DNA from: Lutraria lutraria
Lineage: Eukaryota > Mollusca > Bivalvia > Venerida > Mactridae
Reading direction: 5' to 3'
Length of the DNA stretch: 64,000 nucleotides
Assembly: GCA_964023205.1 (NCBI GenBank)
Contig: OZ026845.1
Span: 8,814,001-8,878,000 of the forward strand
Shown in pieces: positions 25,758 to 37,954 of the stretch. A program made the translations under genes and the position numbers. Below the pieces are notes generated by a model. That model did not search any database. It saw nothing but the letters and a program-made list of their open reading frames with translations, and had not been told where the DNA came from. Numbering within the stretch: position 1 is the stretch's first letter; each line of letters starts with the position of its first letter.

Positions 25758-25919
25758 TACGGTGAAACCTCTCCAAATTAACACCCCTTGGAGTTGCAAA
25801 ATTATGTTGTTGTTGAGAGGTTGTTGCTCTAGAGAAGTTAAATGAATAGTTAAATTGTGCAGTGGGAAAATCATTCTGTTATTACAGAGAGGTTGTTGCT
25901 CAAGAGAGGTTGTACTGTA
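25758..25919. mobile_element. MITE with GAAACCTCTC / GAGAGGTT ends (copy 1)
   Basis: Left end 'tacggtgaaacctctcc', right end 'gagaggttgtactgta'; TA flanks both ends. The interior repeats 'gagaggttgttgct' and 'gtgcagtgggaaaa'. A related copy at about 43,693-43,875 in an LRRK intron shares all these words, so the boundaries are supported by two copies. Confidence 0.7.
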
Positions 25920-27359
25920 TTACAGTCAAATAATTACAAATTCTATATACACCATACTGCTACACAGCATTAAAAAAATGGTAAACAGATGTAAACAAAA
26001 CATCACGACAGAATATAATCAATCCTCAAACTAAATTTTCGTCTTGGTTTCCAAAGGTGGTGATTAAAGGTTTGTTTTGTCCCTTGTCGCAACATTACTT
26101 ATAAATGCAATACAATTAAAGTGCTGAAAGAACTAAACACCTTCAGTGACTTTTTTTTCGGCCGTGAACGCATGTTTTCATTCTTTGTAATCTATGTGCA
26201 GTGTTTTTACTCTCTTCATTTGGAAGAGGCCTTATATATAGCCTGTTGATTTTGGGAAGAATTATCATTAAAATTGCAGATTTGGGAAATAAAATAGTTG
26301 GTGTAAGTTTGGATTTTTGGGAAAACTGCATGATTTTAAACAAATTTTAAATTGGGAAGAGGCCTATAATAGGCCTTTGTTATAGAAGGTGAAAAATCAC
26401 TGATGAGCATCCACGTATAATTTCCAATTGACGAGTCAGTCAGCTTTTGTCTATTATCGAAGACTCCTAATTAATTTCCACATTGTGAAATAATATTACA
26501 TGTAAATAGTGGACTGGTATTATTGATTAAAGCGACAAGATACATAGGTAAACTTAATAAAGCGACTCAGTCTAAGTAATGACTATAAATAGATACTTGA
26601 TTCTCGCCCTGTACCGGCATATATAAAACACCGCTGCCAGTGTACAAATTCGTTTTGACTGCGACAATGCCTAATTTGTCTGATAACTTTCGCCGGCTTT
26701 TCTATTTATTTCAACATTGGAATTTACTACTTGACAATTTGTGACAGTCATATTGCATATAATGTGCTATGTAAACAGCAGGTTTCAGGATCTCGTCCTA
26801 GATGCGTTTTTCAGGTACAACTTTCATTTTTTATAGCTGATGCATCTAAGTTATTACAAACTACCATGGGAACCTATACATTTTTGGATTTAGGAAATTT
26901 TATATTTGCCCAACGATATACTTTATGAAGGAAACTCTCTAAAACTAGGCTGTCCCCCAAAAGACTTAAAGAAGGAAAAAAAATCCTTTCGGGCAGGGGG
27001 CAACCCACTAATTCGAAGACTGCCGACAAATTTGCTTCTTTCTCTGCGAAATAGCATTTGCATCAACTTTCATCCGCCATGAAACTGAACAGCTTCGTGA
27101 GATGTTGTATGACGTTATTTGCGCAAACCGCCTAGAAAACATGACATGTGTAAACATGATGGTTGGGGATTTTTTTCGCATTTGTTTGTTTATTTCCTTT
27201 TTTTTGTAAATACATTGAACAAAGAGTAATTATTGTTTATAAACTTTCGTGGTCACGTGACTAAACATTATGGCAAGATGGCGTCGTAGTGATGAAATTA
27301 TACACATACCTGAAAATTTCAGGTAGTTTTATGAGTACTAGAAGCCCAAGGGCAACATG

Positions 27360-27860
27360 TCGAGCCCCCTGTATAGCCAGCTTGTGATCTTGACCTTTGA
27401 ACTACAAGCTAGTATGGGTGATATTCATGACACATAATTTCATTGAAGTAAACTTTTATACCAATTTTTTTCAGAATCCTTGAATGCAAACAGAAGTCAC
27501 AGCCCAGACAAGGAAAATATATTTGACCGAACATGTAATCTTAACCTTTGACCTATGAAAATCTGGGTGTTGCCCAAGACACATGGTCTCACTGTATTAT
27601 GGCAAGTCATTTTCAAATAATTCAATGCATATGGGAGACACAGCCCTCAGAGAAGGTGTATAATGATTATTTTTTATGTTTGACCTCTAAGTGTGACCTT
27701 GACCTTTCAGCTAGAGACCTGGATCTTGCGCATTGCACACTGTCTCATGGTATTTAACATTTATGCCAAGTAATCATAAAAAGTTTCTATGCATAAGGGA
27801 GATACAGCCCGGACAAGGTCTATAATGCTCATTTTTGAAGTTTGACCTCTAAGTGTGACA
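27360..27860. repeat. Dispersed 'gaccttgaccttt' repeat, forward
   Basis: Three or four diverged modules with 'gaccttga' plus 'cctttg' or 'cctttc', 'ttgcg(c/a)', 'tctca' and 'catg', and 'gacacagccc' or 'gatacagccc'. Short frames inside it are by-products. Confidence 0.6.
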
Positions 27861-28804
27861 TCGTTGTGAAGAAAATCGCTGAAACGTTGGATTTTTTATT
27901 TGGAAACACAATCGTGGAAATTTGAAGACAAATCACCGGGTACTGAAACATACTGTAATCGTCCTTTGTTGGATGGACAATATTTACATGATCCATTTGG
28001 ATCTAAAAATTTGGGACTCACACTTCAAACATTGCATGGGACTCGAAAGATTTTTAGTCCTTCTATCTATCTTCCTTTAATGCCAAACCCCTCACGGGGA
28101 CGTAGGCATGACCTTCGAGGCCCAGGACTCGAGCAAGTGAAATTATAAAAAATCACTGCCTAATACATTTATTAGTATAGATACCATAACAGTTAAAGTG
28201 ACAGTCGTAAATAAATTGAACGCAACTGGCGCACCCGATTTATGTGACAGTTTCAGTATCTTCTGTCTTTAAAAAGCATGGTCTTTGTCGTCTGCACGTC
28301 GTAAAGGCATGTTTTGCAAAATGTGTAGACCAGTCGTCTTAGAGGGGCATACTATTAGCCGGTCTCATCCGGTCGCTTAATTCCCGGTCCCAGTAATTGG
28401 AAAAGTAAATAAAAGTACTGAAAGTACTCATTGAAGCAGAACTTATGTATAATTAAATAACGTTGTTATAATTATTTATACTAATTGCTAGACAAATAAA
28501 AGATAACACCAAAGACCTATACTATACATAGGTCATTGATAACACTGTTAGATTTTCATAAATAATCGCAAATATAGAGACCGGATAATATCAGGACCGG
28601 AACAGACCGGGTCCGGAATATAGTATATACCCCGAGATAACCAGTCTGGCGCCGTAAGAGTTCTTTCCCTTCTTGTTGCCACTTCCGTTTCGAATGACGC
28701 CTCTACAGAAAATAATTCGTCTCACTAAATTTGGTTGGTCATTATTATAAGGTTCACAATTTACAAAATTGATCATCGTGTTGAATCTAATTACGGGCTA
28801 AATA

Positions 28805-30238
28805 ATGGCGGATTCCGGGGGAGTGATGAGGAATGAAGGTATATCTGATGTCTTGTCGAAAAATGGATCGGGGAGTCCAAGTTTGGAAAAGGCAAAAGGT
28901 CCGGCTGTTGATATTGAAGTTATGGAATACCACGATGATGAACGGAATAAAAAGTCCATATCAACAAGTAACAATGAACACAAAAATCCCGCTTTAATTT
29001 CAGAAACTGACTCAAAGCCAAATAACTCTCCAGGAAGAACTTTAGATTTATCAGATCCAGACAGTGTTATTCATATGCTGGAAACATGTGATTTAACCGA
29101 AGAAGATACAGAGGACTTGTTACAAGATGCTTATAATATGAACAGAAAACTGAAAGAAATGTTGCGTCGAAATGAAATGGAATCAGAACCTAAAAAATCA
29201 AAGACTAAATCTCAGCATAAACCTAGAGGTGAAACTAATTATAGTAACACTCAACAACCAGGTTCAAATGCAAGTTCAAGACAAGGTTCATCATTTGGCA
29301 TAAGAAAAGTTTTACCACCAATACACCAGGGTGGCGGGAAAGAAACAAGTGTGTATGCCATACAAATGAGACGTTCAAAGACAAGTTTTCATGAACCGAA
29401 ATCTCAATTCGGTGGTGCAGTACCAAGGTCTAAGTCCTCAAAAGATGAAGTTAGGAAGGTACAGTTTTGTCTTTATCAGTAATTAATAATTATTCTTTCC
29501 CATCAGCATCTGAATGCACTCGTAATTCATTTTATCCAAATTACTGCTACTGTTTAGATCGTATATTGACTGATCACTATTTTAACAAAATTAACTTATA
29601 TATTAAGTGTGATATTCTCAAATTCTTTTTAAACAAAATCATGAAATGATCATTATTTTAGGCTTTAGACTTAAACACTTTCAAAATGCACCAAACATCT
29701 AACTGTAGGTTTTCCAAATATCTGCAGCTGAATTATGATCTGTGCAATCATTATGCACTTTTCTTGGCTAGGTTTGAAATATCTATTGAAAAAGATTAAA
29801 ATTTCAACTCGCACATTAGTTGTTGGACTTATTTGCAATACAAATATCTTTTTTTTGACACTTAAGTTTATATTGTTAATACATACATAAATGCTTAACT
29901 GAAACTGACGTAAACTTTCTGAGTTTCTGTCCTATTGATGGGGGGGAGGGGTATACATTACATTTTCGGCAAGGTAAAATAGTGTTCGATCATTTTTAGA
30001 CCTTAAAAGTTACATTTGTCATTGTAGAAACTGACATGTATGTGATGAGACAATAAGGTACATTATTTCCGAAATTCCTGATTGTCCTGAATATCAAATT
30101 TATCTATTTAATTAGATACCTGTTTCAAAATGAATTAGAATGTTTTGTAAATACATGTTTCAGGATGCACCATCCCCAGTAAGAAGAAAGAAATCCGAAG
30201 CTAAACCAGAATGGAACAATAGATTCAATTATTCATAG
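28805..30238 (+). CDS. 242-aa polar, disordered-looking protein, 2 exons, function unknown
   Basis: Exon 1 28805-29458 and exon 2 30164-30238 (stop TAG 30236-30238), phase 0, consensus GT and CAG. The start ATG has the context 'aataATGGCG'. The protein is rich in Ser, Lys, Glu and Asn. The one likely ordered part is around residues 78-120, an acidic then basic amphipathic helix (LDLSDPDSVIHMLETCDL, then TEEDTEDLLQDAYNMNRKLK). A basic, Ser-rich tail follows, ending PEWNNRFNYS. I do not recognise the family. A leader near GC-richer sequence and compact size suggest a widely expressed gene, which is only a guess. A poly(A) signal AATAAA occurs near 30,824. Confidence 0.85.
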
Positions 30239-31399
30239 ATATTTCTACTATATACATTGATTGATGTGAACAATTACCCATTTTGTCTGTAATTTACACT
30301 AGTAGATGTATGAAAGTATTAAATTATCAATATGTAAAATGTTGGACAATGGAGCTTATTTATTCAGAGTAATGTTTTATTCTGTCATAGTTTATTTGAA
30401 TGAATATCAAGTCATTATGGTATTGCAGCTAATTCACACTGAGTTGGGCTGGTATTTCGATTACAAACTTTGAAAGTGAAATTATATTTAAAAAAAATAG
30501 TTTCACATACTTTACTGTACTTGTTGTAGAAAAAACATGCAATATGCATTCATAAGTTTTATTCAGTAAATTTTTTACAATCTACAGATAACTTATGTCT
30601 GCTTGTGTTTGATTTTATTGATCATTTAGTGTGCCTTGTTAAGTTGATAAATATCATATAATCTGTCTAAAGATATAATTCATGACATATTTTTAGAAAT
30701 ACATTTTTTGTTCTTGTGTTAGTGTAAGGTTTTCAAATGTGCCTAACAGTACATCAATATGTATTTCATGTCTTCAAAACACATATTTGAAACAAGCATT
30801 ATGTATGTCTTAATAATAAACAAAAGAAATGTCCAGGGAACATAATGAAAATTTCTTTGAAGAGTGAGTTATAGTCATTATATTTTCAAATAAATATTCC
30901 AAATCATTCAAGGAACTTTCGGATATCTGTTAAGTAGAAATTACTGAAAAGCTTGTACATTGTTATTGTTTTTGTATTAGTATCTTTATTTCTGTAGTGT
31001 TTTATACATCATTGAACAGAGTTTGCAGCAAGCCTGTTAAAATTTGGTGCTATAGATTGGGTATTCAAATACATTTAGACTTCAGCCTTTAGGATAAAGT
31101 AGTTTTTCTGACTGAAGTAAAATTTAAAAATATTGCTTGGACATACTATTATTTTGTTCAGAAATGAACCTTTCTAATTTATTTATGTATATAAAGGACA
31201 AATAGGTTTCTGTGGCATTTACAAACAATTTAGATTATGCTTAAATCATTAGAAATATAGTAACTGTGTCAATATGTACCAAAACATTAACATTGTTAAC
31301 ATTATGCTGTTATCTCACTTTAAAATTATGTAGCACATAAGTGGCAGCTTCATTGCACATGGTTATGTCCATAATACATGCAAAATATTTTGACTTGAA

Positions 31400-31672
31400 A
31401 CGAAATATGGGGCCATGGTCCAGTGGTTAGTGCTTTAGCTTTGCAACCCTGAAGTCCGGGTTCGATTCCATTTACCCAACCATGAAAATGTGACAACTAC
31501 ATCAATTTGCCTCCACATGTGGAGAAGTGACTGGTTTCTTGTGGAAGGGTAAATTAGTACATGCACTGGTTAGAATACTATCCAGGAAATCTGGTTAGGC
31601 AAATCGGCTGACATATATATGAAATGTCATAGAAAAACTGCATAAAAACCCAAATAAATAAAACTAAAAAGT
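31400..31672 (+). repeat. tRNA-headed SINE, full-looking copy
   Basis: The head has A-box TGGTCCAGTGG and a perfect B-box GGTTCGATTCC. The body reads 'agtgactggtttcttgtg', 'ggttagaatactatccagga' and 'ggttaggcaaatcggctga'. The tail is A-rich ('ataaataaaactaaaaag'). Pieces of the same body occur at about 48,095-48,165 and 53,080-53,180 without a head, and a related copy is at 42,750-42,948. Confidence 0.75.
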
Positions 31673-32568
31673 AAAAATGCATATCCCAAACGCTCTAGTT
31701 GTTTCATAATGGTAACAGTTAACTTATCCATATTAATCTTTACTAGAAACAGCTGTATGTTTTCATTGCATGTACAAATGTAAACTTGTACAGATCTCAG
31801 TACTTACCGGTACTTATTTGATGACTTTAGACTAAATATTGTTGTTTCTTACAATTAGACCTTGGTAATAGTGAATATTTCATAGTCCACCTTATTTATC
31901 CAATATCAACTTATCAGGCAATATATAAGTATTGATTTATAATTTCTCTACAAACCTGAAAACAACACTGTAATTGTCAATAGTGGTATTTTAATTTGCA
32001 AAGATTTGGAAAAAGTTTTTAATAAAATAACATTTTAATAAAATGAGAATTATTAATTCAAAAATGGTTTGAGTTTCATTTTATGTTAAAACAGCAATTT
32101 ATAAATTTAAATAGACACGTTAGATGAATTAAAGTTTGGTAAGTTTTTGTACTGAGACTGTAAAAATGATAGGATAAATAAGGAAATATTATATTATATA
32201 GCTTACATGTATTATCATAACTTTATCCCATACATGCAGTATATCTATATCTTTTATTTTAACATTGTGTTCATGCGTTAAAATATACATTGTATTTGAC
32301 AATAAATTGTTACACAATTTAACAGGTTTATGAGTTAATTGTTATTTCTCATTATTTAATGTCACATTTGTTTCTCCAATAAGCACACAACATACATGCC
32401 TGTACTCAAATCACATACTTTTTAGTTCATTGGAGTATATGAATTTCAGTTTAAGAAAGAAATTTTTGTACTAAATGAGCATATTACATGTATATAAATA
32501 TTATATTTTTGCCGAGGTTGACAGTATTTTCGAAAGTTGACAATTTACTGTCACCTTTCAGACATGTA

Positions 32569-32820
32569 ATATTTATTTTATTATACCGGAAAAAATTCAA
32601 ACCATTATTGATGATTTCGTCGTCTGTTTACATTGGGAATGCGAAAATAGATACTGCGCATGTGTGAATGGTACAGTACAAATTTCAAACATCTATGGTA
32701 GCGGGCGACAGTATTGTTCAGAAAGTAATTTTTTTCCCGCTGGCTCTGACAGTACTTATATGTCACAGTGGCCTATGGAAGATTTACATTGTAAATGAAA
32801 TTGAGGTATAATAAAATATT
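32569..32820. repeat. Possible small inverted-repeat element
   Basis: 'aatatttattttattatacc' at the left faces 'ggtataataaaatatt' at the right, giving about 13-16 bp of terminal pairing. The interior has mirrored 'gacagt' and 'actgtc' words. Weak support. Confidence 0.3.
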
Positions 32821-35247
32821 CTCAGTCTTTTTTATATTCTGATAGTAAATGTGTCTCTTATCAGGATTATTATGTCTGTATTATGTCTAAAAATGACTCA
32901 GTGTCAATATTTTACTATCTTATCTTAGGTTCACCTATTTCTGTGGGATTTCAACTTTTGATGTTTTTTTTTCATTTTGAGACAAAACCTGGAATTTCTG
33001 ACCCATTCTACTTCTTGTTACTACGATATTCAGTATATTTCTTTCAATGCTATTAATAGTTGCCTCTCTAAGGTGTAAAAAAATGTTGGTGTCTGGTTAC
33101 ATGTTTGTAAGTCTAGATTTTTCTTTTGGCTCTTGATATCATGTGGAAAGGTAAAAAAGTGAGAAAGTGGGTCAACTGTTCCTCAGACCTAATAAAAAGG
33201 CCTAATTTACTTAAGTGCTAAGCCTAACTGCTGAAGAGAAAAACCTCATTTAACAATGACCAATGAATATTTGTTGATAATTAAAAATAATACAAAAATA
33301 TAGTACTTAATGCTTTATTCCAAAAATAAAATATTTTAGTGAGTAAAATATAAGACAACATAGGATTTCAAAAATTAATGGTAATATTTTGATAAATAAC
33401 AAAAATTATAATAAGATACAACATTTACAACAGTTACCGATACTTTAAAACACACATGTACAATGCAGCATCTGACTATGTAAATTTACAAGGTATCAAA
33501 CTACCGTTCATTGATTTTTCATTTCTTAGACCTATCGAAAATTGGAAAATTGCAACAAATAAAGCTTTCTTTTTCCTAAAATTGTAAAAAAGTAATTCAC
33601 TCATTATCTTAAATTTCAAATAGCTTGAGTGATTTTACTAGTTTAGACCCAGTTATTGGAATGCTTAATTTGTTACCACATCAATATTTTATTGCCTGTT
33701 AATTAAATCCTTAATACTTAATTCATGGACGCAGCTGAATTGCCCCCCCCCCCCCCTGAAATGGCTTGGAAGGTGTTACATATAATGTTAAAGATTTCAA
33801 TTCAGAATAGGATTAAAAACATAATAAAAAGTATTTGAAATGGTAATCAGTTAATTGTCATTTAATGAGGTCAAATTGAATCAGTACAAATATACAACAC
33901 TGATTGTGAATAAAATACATTAGACAGTTTGCTTTATATATACATTTTGTACATTTTTACTACCAAAGATTAACATCAGTGCCCAACATGAAATACACCC
34001 AATCACAATACATGTAAAATAATAATTATTATTATATCTTAATTATAACATAAGTATTCTATGTAGACATAGTTTGTACCCCATATACAGCCAATCTGAA
34101 CAAACTAGCATATTCATTGAATGTCTATTAATAATAAATGTTCACAACAGTGTAAGTGGAACAAAAAAACTGTCAATAAGTAAAATTAAATAAAATTGTC
34201 AGTTCAAAGCTAAATTGTCATAAGTTTGTGCTCATAAAAATAATAAGCTCATTGCTATACCAGATGATCATTACTACAAGTACTAACAAATCATCTCATG
34301 ATGGTGAACTGAGAAGAAGTAAGTAACAGAGATGATGAAATACAGTATACAAATAGTTGTTGTTGTATTAAAGTTTTCTATATACATCTCAGTAGTCATA
34401 AATCAAATTTTCACAGAATTTATGCTTTTTGAGGGGCAAAATAGTTGAAAATTTTCTTTTTTTGTACATCTTTTGTCACAGCACATTTTTTTTACTCCGA
34501 AAATTGACAAATTAAAGGAACAATTCAATAAGAGAGTCTCAGAGATACAAATCTAGGAGGAATGAAGATAAGAAAATGAATGTTACACAACAAAATACTT
34601 GAAGGTACAAATCATGAACAAATGTATTAGCAGGGATAATACATTTAACACTATATAATATGGTACCTGAACATTAATTCCAGGTTATAAGACTTATTGT
34701 TAAATTAAGTGTAAAATGAATGTTTCTGGTTACATACTCATTAACAATAGGATAGGAAGGTTGGGGCTTTTTCAGCTCTTTCGAGGCTTGTGGAAAGGTA
34801 AACAAGTGAGAAAGTTGATGAACTAATCTTAGGGCCTTAGGAAATTCTTAAAACTGTAGGATATTTTTCTAAAATATAGGAATAACCCTAATATGTAATA
34901 ATGTAATACATATACATGTACTGGAATTTATATGAAACTTAATGACCTGAATTTGGACATAGAACAATTTTCGATACAAAAAATCTGAATACCAAACACG
35001 TTTAATTACTTTGAATATAATTATGATATATTAAATATAGGATATATTCTGGCATACAGACATAAGTTTTTATTTATACCATTAAACACTTTGATTATAC
35101 ATACTTAGCAGTTTTAATGATAAATAAGAACAGTGTCTTTTCACTAATTTCACTTACTGGTTCAAACAAATTAACAACATCAAAAAGCATTTTTCAAAAA
35201 ATAATTGCACACGTTGGAGGGAAGATTTTATAAGAAACACTGATAAT

Positions 35248-35358
35248 GGAACACTACCATAATTGTGCTTATGAACTAAAGCGTGACCAAAGTGGAACAC
35301 TACCATAATTGTGCTTATGAACTAAAGCGTGACCAAAGTGGAACACTACCATAATTGT
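35248..35358. repeat. 46-bp tandem repeat, about 2.4 copies
   Basis: The unit starts 'ggaacactaccataattgtg' and continues 'cttatgaactaaagcgtg'; the copies are identical. It lies about 165 bp past the LRRK stop codon, probably in its 3' UTR. Confidence 0.85.
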
Positions 35359-35521
35359 CAGTACCACACCACACACATTTTAACTCACAAATCTTGGAGT
35401 TTAAGACAAAATATAGTATACTGTTACGTATAAGTTCCATTCTGACAGTCAAACAATTAAGCTTAAAAATCTCCATTGAAAATTGTAAACAAATGCTTCA
35501 AATACTTTTTTAAGTATACAA

Positions 35522-37954
35522 TCAAAATTGCAGGCTCTGATTTTCTAGTTGACTAGCACGTGAAAGACTGTTTTCTATTGTGATTATGTCAGAATAGAAC
35601 TTGTCAATTCTTCCAATATCAGCCGCTCCGTAACCTTCCCAAAATGCAATAGCAACCTCAGATTCCGAGTCACTGCTCAGTGAATAACCAGCAGCAACAT
35701 ATTTTCCAGTGTTAACTAACTTCACACCATCCACTGTTTTATGTCCGTGTTTATTTCTCTTACTATCATATAGATCGGCAATAACCATTCCAAAGTTACG
35801 ACTGTCTCTAGAAACGCTGACGACAGATATACTACCGCAACTTCTCCCAACCCATAGCGTGTCTTTCACAATGATCATAGATGTCATTATCACTGAAAAC
35901 TCTTTGGTTCTTGGCAAATTGGGGAGAGAAAATGAAATATTTCTATCTAGAGATGGTGGTGACCTTTGCACTTCAGGCCCTATTGTTCTAATTTTTGGAG
36001 GGCGGGGAGGTGCTATGGAAGTCACTGGACGCACTGGTTTAGGTGGTACTGGGGGTAATGATTCAAAAACTGACTTGCTGTAGTCACCACTGCCTATTCC
36101 AAGTACCCTTTGAGCTTTCTTTGAAGGTGATCGATTCCTGATGGGGACCTGTGGAGGTCTATCTTTCCTGGGCGGAAGTTTAGGTGGATCATCAGCACTG
36201 TCTTGTTCACTGTCACTATCATCAGAACATTGTTGGTTACCCATAAAGTCTGCTGTTGTTACTCCAAGATAAGCTTCATGATCAGCTTCAGAGAGGTCCA
36301 TCTCCTTGACAACAACCTTTGTATAGACATTCTTAGCATCCAAGTTCAACAATGATATGCACTTATAAGTATTAATGTTAAATTCTAAAATAAAAGGCGA
36401 ATCTCCAAGCAAACAGAACATCTGACATCCGTAGTTTACCATCTGGACAATATTTAAATGTGGATGAAGTTTGCACAATCTCATTAAAATGTTTATATTA
36501 ATTCTTTGATCAGAATTTACTTTGAAATCTCTACAGCTAACAATGTCAATGTACCCTTCACAACCGATCCATAATTCATCTGTAGTTTGAGCATGTGCCA
36601 TACAGTACACTTTTTCAGTCCTTAAAACAATACTGCTTGGCATAGAGTATCCATGAATTCGTTTCACAGATTTACGCCTAAGGAAATCTTCTTCATTATT
36701 TGCTGATTTTTGTGTCTGGAACTGTAAAAGTGTGCCTTGACTTAATGCAACAAACACCTTGTAGCTATTTACGTGCCCCTCTGCCTGTTTAAAGAGAAAG
36801 TGACATTTACTTTTAGATGGCAACCAGCTTCATTTTATATGCATCAATAATTGTTTAAACTCAGTAAGGATAACAATTAAAGTGGAGCAGATATTAAACA
36901 GACCACTTTATGTTATTTACCCAATTTAACAAGAATAGTAACAACAAACACAGAAAGAGCCATTAAATCACAAAATTCAGAATATTGTACATGTACTAAA
37001 AACTCTTTAGTAAAAGGATTTTTCTCTAGATTTAGTTTTATATCAGAATATCTGTAAAAAATATTGATTCGTGATTAAGTGACCCTTCAAATATTTAACA
37101 GTGCTCAGGTAGCCCTTTTTCATTTGTGTTGATAAAAATTGAAAGATAAAGCCAGAAAAAAGACCGAATTGTTTTTGTCAAATCTGCAAAAAAAGAATTT
37201 TGAGTTGGACAATTTTTTAACGAGTCGGACGCTTGACTGCAAACCAAATTTTTTTAAGAATGGCTAAATACTGTAGATATATGTTATACCTTCCTATTCA
37301 GAATGGAAAGAATCTGGACTGGTTCACCATCTAGTTGATAACCTCCAATCTTGTCCAAAGATCCAGAATTAGGACTATAAACAGTGGCACCAGTCTAAAA
37401 TTAGAAACAAGACATAAACACTATAAGCTTGGTCTATTTACAATACATGCAAACATTAATTCCTCATTTTAATCTAGATCTGAAAATTATACACATAAAA
37501 AATAAATTATATTAAGTTTCTTTGAGATGTCAACAAAAAATTGGAACTGAAACATTACAGTACAAGTAAGAAATATTTGTTTCCAATAATACGACTGGAT
37601 CATTATTTTATGTTACAGAAAGTATACAAATGATCCCATACATATATTGTAGATAGGTTATATTCTTCATTAAACCTAATACTGTATAATGTTCACAGAT
37701 TTGACAGTATTTGATTTAGTGTCTATAATGACACATGGACACACTGGCTTCAACTAGAATCATTCATTTTTGTAGACACTTACAGAATGTCCAACCCATA
37801 TATGTTTTCCAGCAGTGGCCATGCATGTAACAGGTGGACAGTCATATTGCACTCTTTTCACAGGTATGGTCAACCATTCTGGATCCAGTATAGTAAAACT
37901 ACAAACAGTGTCCACCTTGTCCCATAAACACAATACAGGCTTACTGCTTGACTC
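35522..37954 (-). CDS. LRRK1: LRRK-like gene: WD40-like tail, with proline-rich insert, and stop
   Basis: Exons 37784-37954, 37290-37394, 35522-36784 (stop TGA 35522-35524). WD40-like strands: PVTCMATAGKHIWVGHS, TDELWIGCEGYIDIVS, VKDTLWVGRSCGSISVVS, and the end segment EVAIAFWEGYGAADIGRID. The last exon also holds a stretch of about 110 residues rich in Pro, Ser and Arg (roughly 36,240-35,920), with PPKLPPRK and further PxxP motifs, and an acidic part DDSDSEQDSADD just before it. The insert lies between two blades and is probably a disordered loop. Confidence 0.9.

Larger units (their letters stand above)
24938..28804. other. Region between the minus-strand unknown gene and the plus-strand 242-aa gene
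   Basis: No exon could be supported here. Repeats seen: low-quality 'gggaaga' and 'ggggaaaa' repeats (25,020-25,200; 26,260-26,390), a tRNA-like SINE remnant near 25,640-25,740, a MITE at 25,758-25,919, a piece related to the 16,699 element, and a dispersed repeat at 27,360-27,860. Upstream exons and the promoter of the minus-strand gene may lie here. 27,090-27,300 has CpG-bearing sequence with two YY1-like ATGGCG words and 'gtcacgtgac', a plausible but unproven promoter. Confidence 0.4.
30239..35521. other. Intergenic region between two convergent genes
   Basis: The 3' UTR of the 242-aa gene is at the left and that of the LRRK-like gene at the right. No coding frame of note. It contains a SINE (31,400-31,672), a possible small inverted-repeat element (32,569-32,820), a run of 14 C at 33,743-33,756, and a 46-bp tandem repeat (35,248-35,358). 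The rest is AT-rich, with nothing I can name. Confidence 0.5.

Noticed and set aside
27066..27120. Minus-strand ATGGCGGATGAAA as first coding exon of the unassigned gene
   Set aside because: The start context is attractive, but the only donor leaves phase 1 while the next known exon appears to start in phase 0. Not supported.
31402..31475. Possible tRNA gene with a perfect B box
   Set aside because: The stems do not pair as a cloverleaf and a SINE body with an A-rich tail follows; related bodies occur elsewhere in the window. It is a SINE head.
33743..33756. Run of 14 C as a functional element
   Set aside because: Isolated homopolymer in AT-rich intergenic DNA; it may also be a sequencing or assembly weak spot.
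35709..36083. Plus-strand 124-codon frame
   Set aside because: It lies antisense to the last LRRK exon in its Pro-rich, stop-poor part and has no independent support.
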